This document shows, one piece after another, positions 8,674-16,465 of a stretch of 64,000 bases of DNA. How positions within the stretch are numbered: position 1 is the first letter of the stretch; every line of letters begins with the position of its first letter. The stretch covers positions 62,001-126,000 of the forward strand of contig NZ_JARBUT010000006.1 of assembly GCF_028882275.1 (NCBI RefSeq), given 5' to 3'. The notes beneath the pieces are model-generated. The model was not told the DNA's origin and ran no database searches. It saw nothing but the letters and a program-made list of their open reading frames with translations. A program made the translations under genes and the position numbers. This DNA is from Nocardiopsis sp. N85. Its GTDB lineage: Bacteria > Actinomycetota > Actinomycetes > Streptosporangiales > Streptosporangiaceae.

Positions 8674-10113
8674 GTGCCCCGCCACCACGCCGAACCGGCC
8701 CTGCGCCTGGACCGGGCCGACGCCGTCCCGCTCACGGTCCAGCTGGCCGCCGCGCTGCGCGCGGCGATGTCCGACGGTTCCCTCGTCCCGGGCGAGCGCC
8801 TGCCCTCCAGCCGCACCCTCGCCGCCCAGCTGGCCGTCAGCCGCACCGTCGTCACCGACGCCTACCAGCAGCTGTACGCCGAGGGCTGGTTGGAGGGCCG
8901 GCACGGATCGGGCACCTTCGTCGCCCCCGGTGCCGCACCCGCACCCGTCGAACGCGGCCCCATCGAGCCCGCCTGGCGCACCGCCGCCGCCCGGGGCGGG
9001 GGCATCGCCCGGCACGAGCACCGCCCCTCCCGCACCGAACTGCGCGAACGCGGCCTCATCGACCTGCGCCCGGGGGCGCCCTGGGTACACGCGGTGGACC
9101 GGGCCGCCTGGCGCCGCGCCTGGCGGCACGCCGCCGACCTGCCCCACGACGACGACCCGGATCCGCGCGGTCTGCCCCGGCTGCGCGGCCTGCTCGCCGA
9201 CCACCTGCGCCGCGCCCGCGGCATCGCCGTGGGACCGGAGAACATCCTGGTCACCCGGGGCACCGGCAACGGCCTGGACCTGACGGGGGCGGCCCTGATC
9301 GCCCCGGGCGACCGGGCGGGGGTGGAGGAGCCCGGCTACGGAAAGGCCCGCACCGTCCTGGCCGCGCGCGGCGCGCGCATCGTCCCCTGCCCGGTGGACG
9401 GCGACGGCCTCGTCACCGACGGCCTGCCCCGCGACCTGGGTCTGGTGTACACCACCCCCGCCCACCAGTACCCGCTGGGCGGCAGGCTGCCGGTCCCCCG
9501 GCGCGAACGCCTCATCGCCTGGGCCCGCGAGACCGGGGCCGTGGTCGTCGAGGACGACTACGACGCCGAGTTCCGCTACGACGTGGCGCCGCTGCCCGCC
9601 CTGTACGGGATGGACCCGGGCCGGGTGGTGCTGCTGGGCACCCTGTCCAAGACCCTCACCCCGGACCTGGGCATCGGGTGGATCGTCGCCGAACCCGATC
9701 TGGTGGAGCACCTGGCGCGGGTGCGCCACGGCCTCACCGACCGCACCCCGGGAGCGGTGCAGGCCGCCACGGCGCTGCTGCTGGAACGCGGTGACCTGGA
9801 CCGGCACCTGCGGCGGATGCGGTTGGAGTACGCGCGCCGTCGGGCCCTGGTCATCGAACACCTGGGGCCCCGACTGACCGGGGACACCGCCGGGCTGCAC
9901 GCCATGCTGCCACTACCGGCCGAGGCGGTGGCCCCGGTGGTCGCCGAGGCCGCCGCACACGGGGTGATCGTGGACGACACCGGTCGCACCAGCCACGCCG
10001 AACCGACGGTGCACGGTCTGGTGCTGGGGTACGGCTCGGCGCACCCGGCCGACCTGCGACGCGGGTGCGCGTCGCTGGCCGCGATCTTGGACCGCCGTCT
10101 GGGACCGGCCTGA
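8674..10113 (+). CDS. MocR-type regulator (GntR winged helix fused to aminotransferase fold)
   Basis: The 479-residue protein has an N-terminal GntR winged helix (residues about 15-85, with PSSRTLAAQLAVSRTVVTDAY) joined by a linker to a class I aminotransferase fold. The PLP-contacting elements are visible: EDDYDAEFRYD near residue 295 and the PLP lysine in GTLSKTLTP near 320. MocR proteins sense PLP or amino compounds and usually regulate a divergent gene, here the flavin-binding protein at 7656-8354, in the style of PdxR. The GTG start follows GGAAAG by seven bases. A 22-bp palindromic terminator follows the stop. Confidence 0.9.
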   Translation: MPRHHAEPALRLDRADAVPLTVQLAAALRAAMSDGSLVPGERLPSSRTLAAQLAVSRTVVTDAYQQLYAEGWLEGRHGSGTFVAPGAAPAPVERGPIEPAWRTAAARGGGIARHEHRPSRTELRERGLIDLRPGAPWVHAVDRAAWRRAWRHAADLPHDDDPDPRGLPRLRGLLADHLRRARGIAVGPENILVTRGTGNGLDLTGAALIAPGDRAGVEEPGYGKARTVLAARGARIVPCPVDGDGLVTDGLPRDLGLVYTTPAHQYPLGGRLPVPRRERLIAWARETGAVVVEDDYDAEFRYDVAPLPALYGMDPGRVVLLGTLSKTLTPDLGIGWIVAEPDLVEHLARVRHGLTDRTPGAVQAATALLLERGDLDRHLRRMRLEYARRRALVIEHLGPRLTGDTAGLHAMLPLPAEAVAPVVAEAAAHGVIVDDTGRTSHAEPTVHGLVLGYGSAHPADLRRGCASLAAILDRRLGPA

Positions 10114-10114
10114 G

Positions 10115-10136
10115 GACGCCCCCGCGCGGGGGCGTC
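10115..10136. terminator. Palindromic terminator after the MocR gene
   Basis: A perfect 22-bp palindrome (GACGCCCCCGC and its complement) begins one base after the MocR stop codon. It can form an 11-bp stem without a fixed loop. There is no T-tract. Confidence 0.6.
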
Positions 10137-10258
10137 GGATCGCGGGATGGACACGACGGGCCTCTCGTGTCGTCGGCGAACGTACGGGGCCGGGCCGGGC
10201 ACGGGTGGTGCGGGAGGTGTTCGGATCCGGGCACGGCCGCCCCCGGTCGACTAACACG

Positions 10259-10277
10259 GTTGGTAAGGCTAACCTCA
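10259..10277. promoter_or_regulatory. Iron box upstream of the siderophore-interacting protein
   Basis: GTTGGTAAGGCTAACCTCA matches the actinobacterial DmdR/IdeR consensus TTAGGTTAGGCTAACCTAA at 15 of 19 positions. It ends 45 bases before the start of a siderophore-interacting flavoprotein, so iron-dependent repression is expected. Confidence 0.75.
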
Positions 10278-10322
10278 TGTGAGTTTCGTGTCTGTTCGTC
10301 CCCGACCGAGAAGAGTGTTCCC

Positions 10323-11120
10323 GTGCGTGTCGAGAACCCCTCCCACCGCGCCGTGATGCGCGCCGGCGTCGTGCGCACCGAGCGGATCACCGAGCACTTC
10401 GTCAACGTGACCCTGGGCGGGGACGAACTCGCCGACTTCGAGTTCCTGGGCCGCGACCAGTTCGTGCGCCTGTTCCTGCCCCGCCCCGGCCAGGAACGGG
10501 TGCACCTGCCCACCACCGCGGACCGGCGCTGGGTGTCGCAGCTGTACGCGATGCCCAAGGAGCGGCAGCCCTACGTGCGCAACTACTCGGTGCGCCGCTT
10601 CGACCCGTCCGCCCTGGAGATGGACATCGAGTTCGTCGACCACGGCGAGGGCGGTCCCGCCTCCGCCTGGGCCCGCGTCGCCCGGCCGGGCGACGAGATC
10701 GGCCTGCTCACCGACGGCGTCTACTACCTGCCCTCCCCCGAGGCCGGGACGCAGCTCCTGGTGGGCGACGAGAGCGCGCTCCCGGCGATCGTGTCGATCC
10801 TGGAGCAGGCCCCCGAGAGCCTGCGCGCCCGGGTGTACCTGGAGGTGCCCTCCGCCGCCGACGTGCGCCCCCTGCGGTCGCTGCCGGGGGTGGAGGTGCA
10901 CTGGCTGCCGCGCACCGACCCGCACGAGGTGCCGGGCCGCCTGGCCCTGGAGACGGTCCGCGCCGCCGACCTTCCCGAGGAGCGCCCGTACTGCTTCATC
11001 GCGGGCGAGAACGCGCTGCCCACCGAGCTGCGCCGGCACCTGGTGCGCGAGCGCGGGGTGGCCAAGGACGACATCACCTTCATCGGGTACTGGAAGCACG
11101 GGCAGGCCGTCACCGACTAG
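10323..11120 (+). CDS. Siderophore-interacting protein (FAD-dependent ferric reductase)
   Basis: The 265-residue cytosolic flavoprotein belongs to the SIP/ViuB family. The FAD-binding motif RxYSxR appears as RNYSVR near residue 80. The C-terminal SIP domain contains YLEVPSAADVRPL, VHWLPR and the closing GENALPTELRRHL with TFIGYWKHGQ. Family members use NAD(P)H to reduce iron in imported ferric siderophores and so release it. GTG at 10323 is the best start; longer frames read back through the iron box. Its neighbourhood, with a siderophore-binding lipoprotein and an ABC transporter a few kilobases away, supports an iron-uptake role. Confidence 0.9.
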   Translation: MRVENPSHRAVMRAGVVRTERITEHFVNVTLGGDELADFEFLGRDQFVRLFLPRPGQERVHLPTTADRRWVSQLYAMPKERQPYVRNYSVRRFDPSALEMDIEFVDHGEGGPASAWARVARPGDEIGLLTDGVYYLPSPEAGTQLLVGDESALPAIVSILEQAPESLRARVYLEVPSAADVRPLRSLPGVEVHWLPRTDPHEVPGRLALETVRAADLPEERPYCFIAGENALPTELRRHLVRERGVAKDDITFIGYWKHGQAVTD

Positions 11121-11253
11121 CGTCGCCGCCTCCCCGAAAAAGGTAAAGATAATCTCCCCTACGCCCCAGAGTGTCCAAAACGTTATGCAATGACCTAGTC
11201 TGAGCTCCGGTGCGCCACCGGGCGCACCGTGGAGGCAGCTCAGAGGAGATCCC

Positions 11254-12858
11254 GTGGCTTCTGGTCGACACGCCGGCCCGGCTTCGCACCCGTACCGACG
11301 ATGGGTGGCGCTCGGCGCCACGGCGGGGCTCGTCCTGGCCGGCTACGCGATGGTCGGCACCACCGGATCGGCCGACCCCGGCCCCGGCGCCGCCCTGTGC
11401 GGGGCGGCCGACGACAAACGCCAGATGCGCGGCGCCTGGCTCACCACCGTCGGCAACATCGACTGGCCCTCCGAGCCCGGCCTGTCCGCCGACGAGCAGC
11501 GGGCCGAACTCGACGCCCGTCTGGACGAGGCCGCGGAGCTGGGCCTCAACACCGTCTTCCTGCACGTGCGCCCCACCACCGACGCCGTCTACGCCTCCGA
11601 CCTGGAGCCCTGGTCGCGCTACCTCACCGGCGAACAGGGCGGCGACCCCGGCTACGACCCCCTGGAGTACGCCGTCGCCGGAGCCCACGAACGCGGTCTG
11701 GAACTGCACGCCTGGTTCAACCCCTACCGCGTCGGCGTCTCCTCCGACCTGGAGACCCTCGCCGACGACCACCCCGTCAACGAGCACCCCGACTGGATGA
11801 TCCGCTACGGCGGCGAGGGCTTCCTCGACCCCGGAGACCCCGAGGTGCGGGCGTGGGTCACCGACGTCATCATGGACGTCGTGGAGCGCTACGACATCGA
11901 CGGCGTCCACTTCGACGACTTCTTCTACCCCTACCCCAAGGACGGCGAGGAGTTCGACGACGACGCCTCCTGGGAGGCCCACGGCGGCGACTTCGACGAC
12001 CGCGACGACTGGCGGCGCGACAACGTGAACCGGTTCGTCGCCGGCATCCACGAACGCATCGAGGAGACCAAGCCCTGGGTGCGGTTCGGCATCTCCCCCT
12101 TCGGCATCTGGCGCAACGACGGCAGCGACCCCACCGGATCGGCCACCGAGGGGCTGGAGTCCTACGCCGCCCAGCACGCCGACACCCGCGCCTGGATCCG
12201 CGAGGGCACCATCGACTACGTGGTCCCCCAGCTGTACTGGGAGCGCGGATTCGCCGCCGCCGACTACGAGGTCCTGGCCGACTGGTGGGCGAACGAGGTC
12301 GCCGACACCGACGTGGACCTGTACATCGGCCAGGCCGCCTACCGGGCGGGCGAGCCGGGATGGCAGGGCGAGAACGCCCTCACCGACCAGCTCGACCACT
12401 CCTCCGGGATCGACGGGATCGACGGCGACGTCTACTTCTCCTTCACCTCCCTCACCGAGGAGGCCGCCGAGGCGTTCGCCCACGTGCGCGAGGAGTACTA
12501 CGCGCACCCGGCCCTGCCGCCCCTGGCCGACGTGCCGGCCGACGCCGACCCCCGGGTGGGCGCGGTGCGCGGCCTGACCGCCACCGCCTCCGACGAGGGC
12601 ACCGACCTGACATGGCGGGCCGACGACGACGCCCGCCTCTACGCCGTCTACCGGATCGCCCCCGAACACGCCGAGATCATCGAATCCGGCGGGGTCGAGG
12701 ACGTCTGCGAGACCCTCACCGCCGACACCCTGCTCGGGGTCACCGGTGACACGACCTGGACCGACGACTCCGAAGCCGAGGGCGCCTACGTGGTCACCGC
12801 CCTGGACCGCGACAGGGTCGAGGGGCCGGCGGGCGAGGCGGTCGACCCGCGTCTGTGA
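11254..12858 (+). CDS. Secreted GHL10-type glycoside hydrolase
   Basis: The 534-residue exported protein has an N-terminal membrane or signal segment (WVALGATAGLVLAGYAMVG, residues 17-35). A TIM-barrel of the glycosyl-hydrolase-like family 10 (formerly DUF187) follows. Its hallmarks are MRGAWLTTVGNIDWPS, LHVRPTTDAVY, HAWFNPYR and DGVHFDDFFYPYP with an acidic pair. The C-terminal 100 residues resemble a fibronectin-like module. Family members are thought to cleave cell-wall or extracellular glycans; the substrate is unknown. GTG at 11254 follows AGAGGAG. It ends on the base immediately before the stop codon of the converging thioesterase gene. Confidence 0.88.
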   Translation: MASGRHAGPASHPYRRWVALGATAGLVLAGYAMVGTTGSADPGPGAALCGAADDKRQMRGAWLTTVGNIDWPSEPGLSADEQRAELDARLDEAAELGLNTVFLHVRPTTDAVYASDLEPWSRYLTGEQGGDPGYDPLEYAVAGAHERGLELHAWFNPYRVGVSSDLETLADDHPVNEHPDWMIRYGGEGFLDPGDPEVRAWVTDVIMDVVERYDIDGVHFDDFFYPYPKDGEEFDDDASWEAHGGDFDDRDDWRRDNVNRFVAGIHERIEETKPWVRFGISPFGIWRNDGSDPTGSATEGLESYAAQHADTRAWIREGTIDYVVPQLYWERGFAAADYEVLADWWANEVADTDVDLYIGQAAYRAGEPGWQGENALTDQLDHSSGIDGIDGDVYFSFTSLTEEAAEAFAHVREEYYAHPALPPLADVPADADPRVGAVRGLTATASDEGTDLTWRADDDARLYAVYRIAPEHAEIIESGGVEDVCETLTADTLLGVTGDTTWTDDSEAEGAYVVTALDRDRVEGPAGEAVDPRL

Positions 12859-13614
12859 TCAGCCGGCCAGGTCCCGGGCGAGGATCCGCAGCACCTCGGC
12901 ACGGTGGCGCACCGGGAAGAAGTGGTCGCCCGGCAGCACCTCCAGGACGTGCCCGCGCGTGGTCGTCTCCGCCCACGCCGCCACCTCCTCGGGGGTGACC
13001 GAGGGATCGTCGGCCCCGGCCAGCGCCGTGACGGGCACGTCCACGGGGGCGGGCGCGGTCGGGCGGTAGGTGTCGACGAGCCGGTAGTCGCCCCGCACGG
13101 CGGGCAGCACCAAGGACCGCAGGCCGTGGTCGGCCAGCACGCCCGGGGGTGTGCCGCCCAGTGCCTCGATGACGGCGACCAGACCGTCGTCGTCCAACAG
13201 GTGCACCCCGGCGGTCGGCCCCTCCCGGCCGGGGGCGCACCGGGCCGACGCGAACAGCCGCACCGGGGCGCCCAGCGGCCCCTTCGCCAACCGTCGGGTG
13301 CTCTCGTAGGCGACCAGGGCGCCCATGCTGTGCCCGAACAGCGCGTAGGGTCCGCTCACGCACTCCTCGATCGCGGCGACGGCGCCTTCGGCGAGGTCCT
13401 CCATCCGGTCGACCGGGGGCTCCCCCATCCGGGTCTCCCGGCCCGGGTACTGCACGACGAGGAGGGCGTACTCCTCGGGCAGGTCCGCCGACCACTCCCG
13501 ATAGAAGTTCGCCGACCCGCCCGCGTGCGGGAACAGCACGACCGTGAGCCGCGCCCCCTCCCGCGCGTGGAAACGACGGAGCCAGGGACTCCCCGTGCCG
13601 GGAACGGACCTCAT
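12859..13614 (-). CDS. Type II thioesterase (alpha/beta hydrolase)
   Basis: The 251-residue enzyme resembles editing thioesterases of polyketide and non-ribosomal peptide synthetases. It has the oxyanion-side FPHAGGSANFY, the Ser nucleophile in GHSMGALVAYE near residue 85, an Asp in GADDPSVTPEEV near 200 and the catalytic His in LPGDHFFP near 225. Such enzymes hydrolyse stalled acyl groups from carrier proteins. No synthetase gene lies in the window, so it is either an orphan or serves a remote cluster. ATG is at 13612-13614. It meets the glycosidase gene tail to tail with no base between the stop codons. Confidence 0.88.
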   Translation of the reverse strand: MRSVPGTGSPWLRRFHAREGARLTVVLFPHAGGSANFYREWSADLPEEYALLVVQYPGRETRMGEPPVDRMEDLAEGAVAAIEECVSGPYALFGHSMGALVAYESTRRLAKGPLGAPVRLFASARCAPGREGPTAGVHLLDDDGLVAVIEALGGTPPGVLADHGLRSLVLPAVRGDYRLVDTYRPTAPAPVDVPVTALAGADDPSVTPEEVAAWAETTTRGHVLEVLPGDHFFPVRHRAEVLRILARDLAG

Positions 13615-13904
13615 GCGCCACCTCCGACCTACCGGGCGGAACCGGCTTCCGCCCCAGGAGATCCAACCAGCCCGAGCGTACGGGCTCAACGGGCCCCCGG
13701 CGTCGCGAGGACCACCCGGCCTTCCGCCGCCCTTGAGGGGATCGGTGTGCCGGCCGTCCCCGTGGCCGCGGCGCGCGGCTAGGGACCTGGTGGGGGCGTT
13801 GTCCACAGATCCGGGATTCTCCCGCCGCGCCGACCCGATCCCGGGAAGAATGGACCTCGAACACGACCGATCCCCGTTCCGGCGGGGAACGACGGGGGGA
13901 CGGC

Positions 13905-14216
13905 ATGGTGGAACCGGTCGACACGTCCGAGGAACGAGCGCACGAGGCGCGCGGTCGCGCCGCCGCCCTGCTGACCCGGCTGGTGGCCGCCGAGTCCGAA
14001 CACGGACTTCCACCGGTGGAATGGCTGCTGGACCGCTCCGGCGGGCTGCACGGCACCGCCTCGAAGGCGGGCCCGGAGGCCGCCTACGCCTGGGCCGACT
14101 TCTTCGGCGCCGCCGTCCGCGAGGGCGCCCCGGCGAGCGTGCACGGCCGCCCGACCCTGCTCACCGGACTGGACGACTACCGGGGCGTGCGCGTGGTGGT
14201 GCGCACCCACCACTGA
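13905..14216 (+). CDS. Small hypothetical protein
   Basis: I do not recognise this 103-residue protein. ATG at 13905 has a GGGGGGA ribosome site a few bases upstream. The sequence has a helical N-terminal half (EERAHEARGRAAALLTRLVA) and ends VRVVVRTHH. There is no signal peptide or membrane segment. Strong GC bias at the third position supports coding. The 290 bases upstream hold no gene. Confidence 0.5.
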   Translation: MVEPVDTSEERAHEARGRAAALLTRLVAAESEHGLPPVEWLLDRSGGLHGTASKAGPEAAYAWADFFGAAVREGAPASVHGRPTLLTGLDDYRGVRVVVRTHH

Positions 14217-14409
14217 CGGTGGGAATGTGCGGAGCCTCCCTCGGCGGGTCCCGCGCACTCGGCCGACCGACGCCTGCCGGCCCTCCTCGACGGGAGCCGC
14301 CGGCCCGCCCGGGGAGGTCACGGACCGGGGCGGACCACCGGCCCGGCCACGGCTCGGTGTGACCGCCACCGACCGCGACCGGAGCCTCGTCGGGCACCGT
14401 CCGGGAGGG

Positions 14410-16182
14410 TCACGGGTTCGGAGCACCCCGCCAACCGCGCCACAGGTCGGCGTAACGGCCGCCCGCCGCGACCAGGGCCTCGTGCGGGCCCTGCTCGACG
14501 ATCCGACCGTGGTCCATCACCACCACCCGGTCGGCGGCCCGAGCCTGGGTGAGACGGTGGGCGACCACCAACGTGGTGCGGCCCTCGGTGGCGGCCAGGG
14601 AGGCCCGCTCCAGACGTCGGGCACCCGCGCTGCCCGCCTCGGCGGTGGCCTCGTCCAGCACCGCCACCGGCGGGTCGGCCAACACCAGTCGGGCCAACGC
14701 CAGGTGCTGGGACTGCTCGGCGGTGAGCGCGTGCCCGCCCTCACCGACCACGGTGCGCAGCCCCTCCGGCAGGGCCCGCACCCAGGTGAGCGCGTCCACC
14801 CGCGCCAACGCGGCCTCCGCCTCGGCCTCGGTGGCCTCCGGGCGGGCCAGCCGCAGGTCCTCCAGCAGGGTCCCGGCGAACACGTGCGTCTCCTGACTCA
14901 CCAGGTACACGTGTCCGCGAAGGCGGCTCTCGCCCAGGTCCGCCAAGGGCACCCCGCCCAGGTGCACCTCGCCCTCGTCCGGGACGCGCAGCCCCGTGAT
15001 GATCGCGGCCAACGTGGTCTTACCGGCACCGCTGGCGCCCACCAGGGCCACCCGTTCCCCGGGAGCGATCTCCAACGACACCCCGTCCAGGGCGGGCGGG
15101 GCACCGGGACCGTATCGGTGCGCGACCGCCTTGACCCGTACCGAGGCGTCCTGCGGTTCGCGCGCGTCCCGAGGCTCGGGGGCCTCGGGCAGGTCGACCA
15201 CCCCGGCCAGCCGGGCCAGGCTCGCCCCGGCCGACTGCACCTCGTTGAAGTTCATGACCAGGAACATCATCGGACCGAACAAGCGGTGGAAGTACAGGGC
15301 CGCGGCCGTCACCGCGCCCACCGTCACCAGGTCACCGCGCACCAGCCAGAAGCCCGTGACCAGCACCATCGTCAGGCCCAGGCACTCGGCGCCGTTCAGG
15401 CGCGACCCGAACCGGGTGAGCAGGCGGAACACCGAGACCGTGATGTCCATGGCCGCCCGGGAACGCTCGGCGACACGGCCCTCGTGCTCGGCCTCGACGC
15501 GGTAGGCGCGCACGGCCGCGCGTCCCCTCAGGGCGCCCATCATCGCGTGCGAACGCTCGCCCATCGCGACCCGCTCACGGGCGTAGTAGGGGCCCGAGAT
15601 CGGCAGGTACCACCGGGCCGCCCACACGTACACCGGCAGGGCGCACAATCCCGCCAGCCCCAACCGCCAGTCCAGCGCGGTCATGCCCACGGCGGTCAAC
15701 AGCACGGTGGCCATGGCCACGACCACGTCGGAACCGTTGCGGGCGATGCCGGCGGTGACCACGGCGACGTCGTCCCCGACCCGGGACAGCAGGTCTCCGA
15801 CGCGGACCCGCTCCAGGCGGGCCGCGGGCATGTGCAGGACCCGGTCCATGACGCGTTCGCGCAACCGGGCCAGGATCATCTCGCCGGACCGGCTCACCAG
15901 CCAGCCGCCCAGGCCGGTGAGCAGTCCGCCGACCACCGCGGCGGCGGCGATGATCCCGGCGGCGCGCAGCACGGGGTCGAGCCCGGCCCCGGCGGTGATG
16001 TCGTCGACCATGGCGCCCAGCACCCAGGGCGCGATCAGTCCGACACCGCTGCCGATCAGGACGACGACCAGGGACAGGAGGGTGCCCCAGCCGCTGCGCC
16101 GCACCCCGTCGCCGAGCACGGCCCAGGTGCGGCGGGCCGACGCCGTGGGCAGCAGGTCCGCGTGTTCGTCGGTCGCGCTCAC
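14410..16182 (-). CDS. ABC transporter half-subunit with intact Walker motifs but degenerate signature
   Basis: The 590-residue protein fuses an exporter-fold membrane domain (six hydrophobic segments, residues about 25-310) to an ATPase domain. The ATPase has an intact Walker A (GASGAGKTT), Q-loop (LVSQETHVFAG), Walker B with catalytic Glu (VAVLDEAT) and switch His (LVVAHRL). The signature is LTAEQ instead of LSGGQ. Its partner encoded at 16454-18163 has the opposite pattern, so the two should form a heterodimer with one working ATP site. An iron box beyond the partner gene suggests siderophore or iron traffic, as for IrtAB/YbtPQ-type importers, or siderophore export. GTG at 16180-16182 is the chosen start. 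Confidence 0.88.
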   Translation of the reverse strand: MSATDEHADLLPTASARRTWAVLGDGVRRSGWGTLLSLVVVLIGSGVGLIAPWVLGAMVDDITAGAGLDPVLRAAGIIAAAAVVGGLLTGLGGWLVSRSGEMILARLRERVMDRVLHMPAARLERVRVGDLLSRVGDDVAVVTAGIARNGSDVVVAMATVLLTAVGMTALDWRLGLAGLCALPVYVWAARWYLPISGPYYARERVAMGERSHAMMGALRGRAAVRAYRVEAEHEGRVAERSRAAMDITVSVFRLLTRFGSRLNGAECLGLTMVLVTGFWLVRGDLVTVGAVTAAALYFHRLFGPMMFLVMNFNEVQSAGASLARLAGVVDLPEAPEPRDAREPQDASVRVKAVAHRYGPGAPPALDGVSLEIAPGERVALVGASGAGKTTLAAIITGLRVPDEGEVHLGGVPLADLGESRLRGHVYLVSQETHVFAGTLLEDLRLARPEATEAEAEAALARVDALTWVRALPEGLRTVVGEGGHALTAEQSQHLALARLVLADPPVAVLDEATAEAGSAGARRLERASLAATEGRTTLVVAHRLTQARAADRVVVMDHGRIVEQGPHEALVAAGGRYADLWRGWRGAPNP

Positions 16183-16320
16183 GCGGTCACCGTCCTTCCT
16201 CGTTCGGGCGTGCGCACACCCTCGTCCGTTCTCCGAGCGGGCCTCGGGGGCGTCTTCCCGTACGCGGTCATCGCCGCACCGCACCGACAGGAGCACCGCG
16301 CCGCCGAGCCGCCCGCGTAC

Positions 16321-16465
16321 GGGGGACCCACCAGACCGACCCCCACCACAGCACACCCGCACGAGGGCGCATCGGCCCCGGCATCGGCCCCGGACAGGCG
16401 GGCACACCCCGCGGAAAAGGCGCCCCCACGCGGGGGACCCACCAGACCGACGCTCACCGCAGCAC
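16321..16465. repeat. 34-bp direct repeat spanning the ABC gene boundary
   Basis: A 34-base unit at 16321-16354 recurs at 16432-16465 with 31 identities; both copies start GGGGGACCCACCAGACCGAC. The second copy overlaps the 3' end of the upstream ABC gene. Between them a 12-base unit (GCATCGGCCCCG) is tandemly duplicated at 16369-16392. This looks like local duplication of the gene end into the intergenic gap. Confidence 0.7.

Noticed and set aside
10115..10136. CCCCGCGCGGGG palindrome as a possible CRISPR-like hairpin
   Set aside because: It has no 4-base loop and no ATG-type handle, and it sits directly after a stop codon as a normal terminator.
11139..11160. Iron-box-like stretch after the siderophore-interacting protein gene
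   Set aside because: Only about 11 of 19 positions match the consensus, against 15 of 19 at the two accepted sites.
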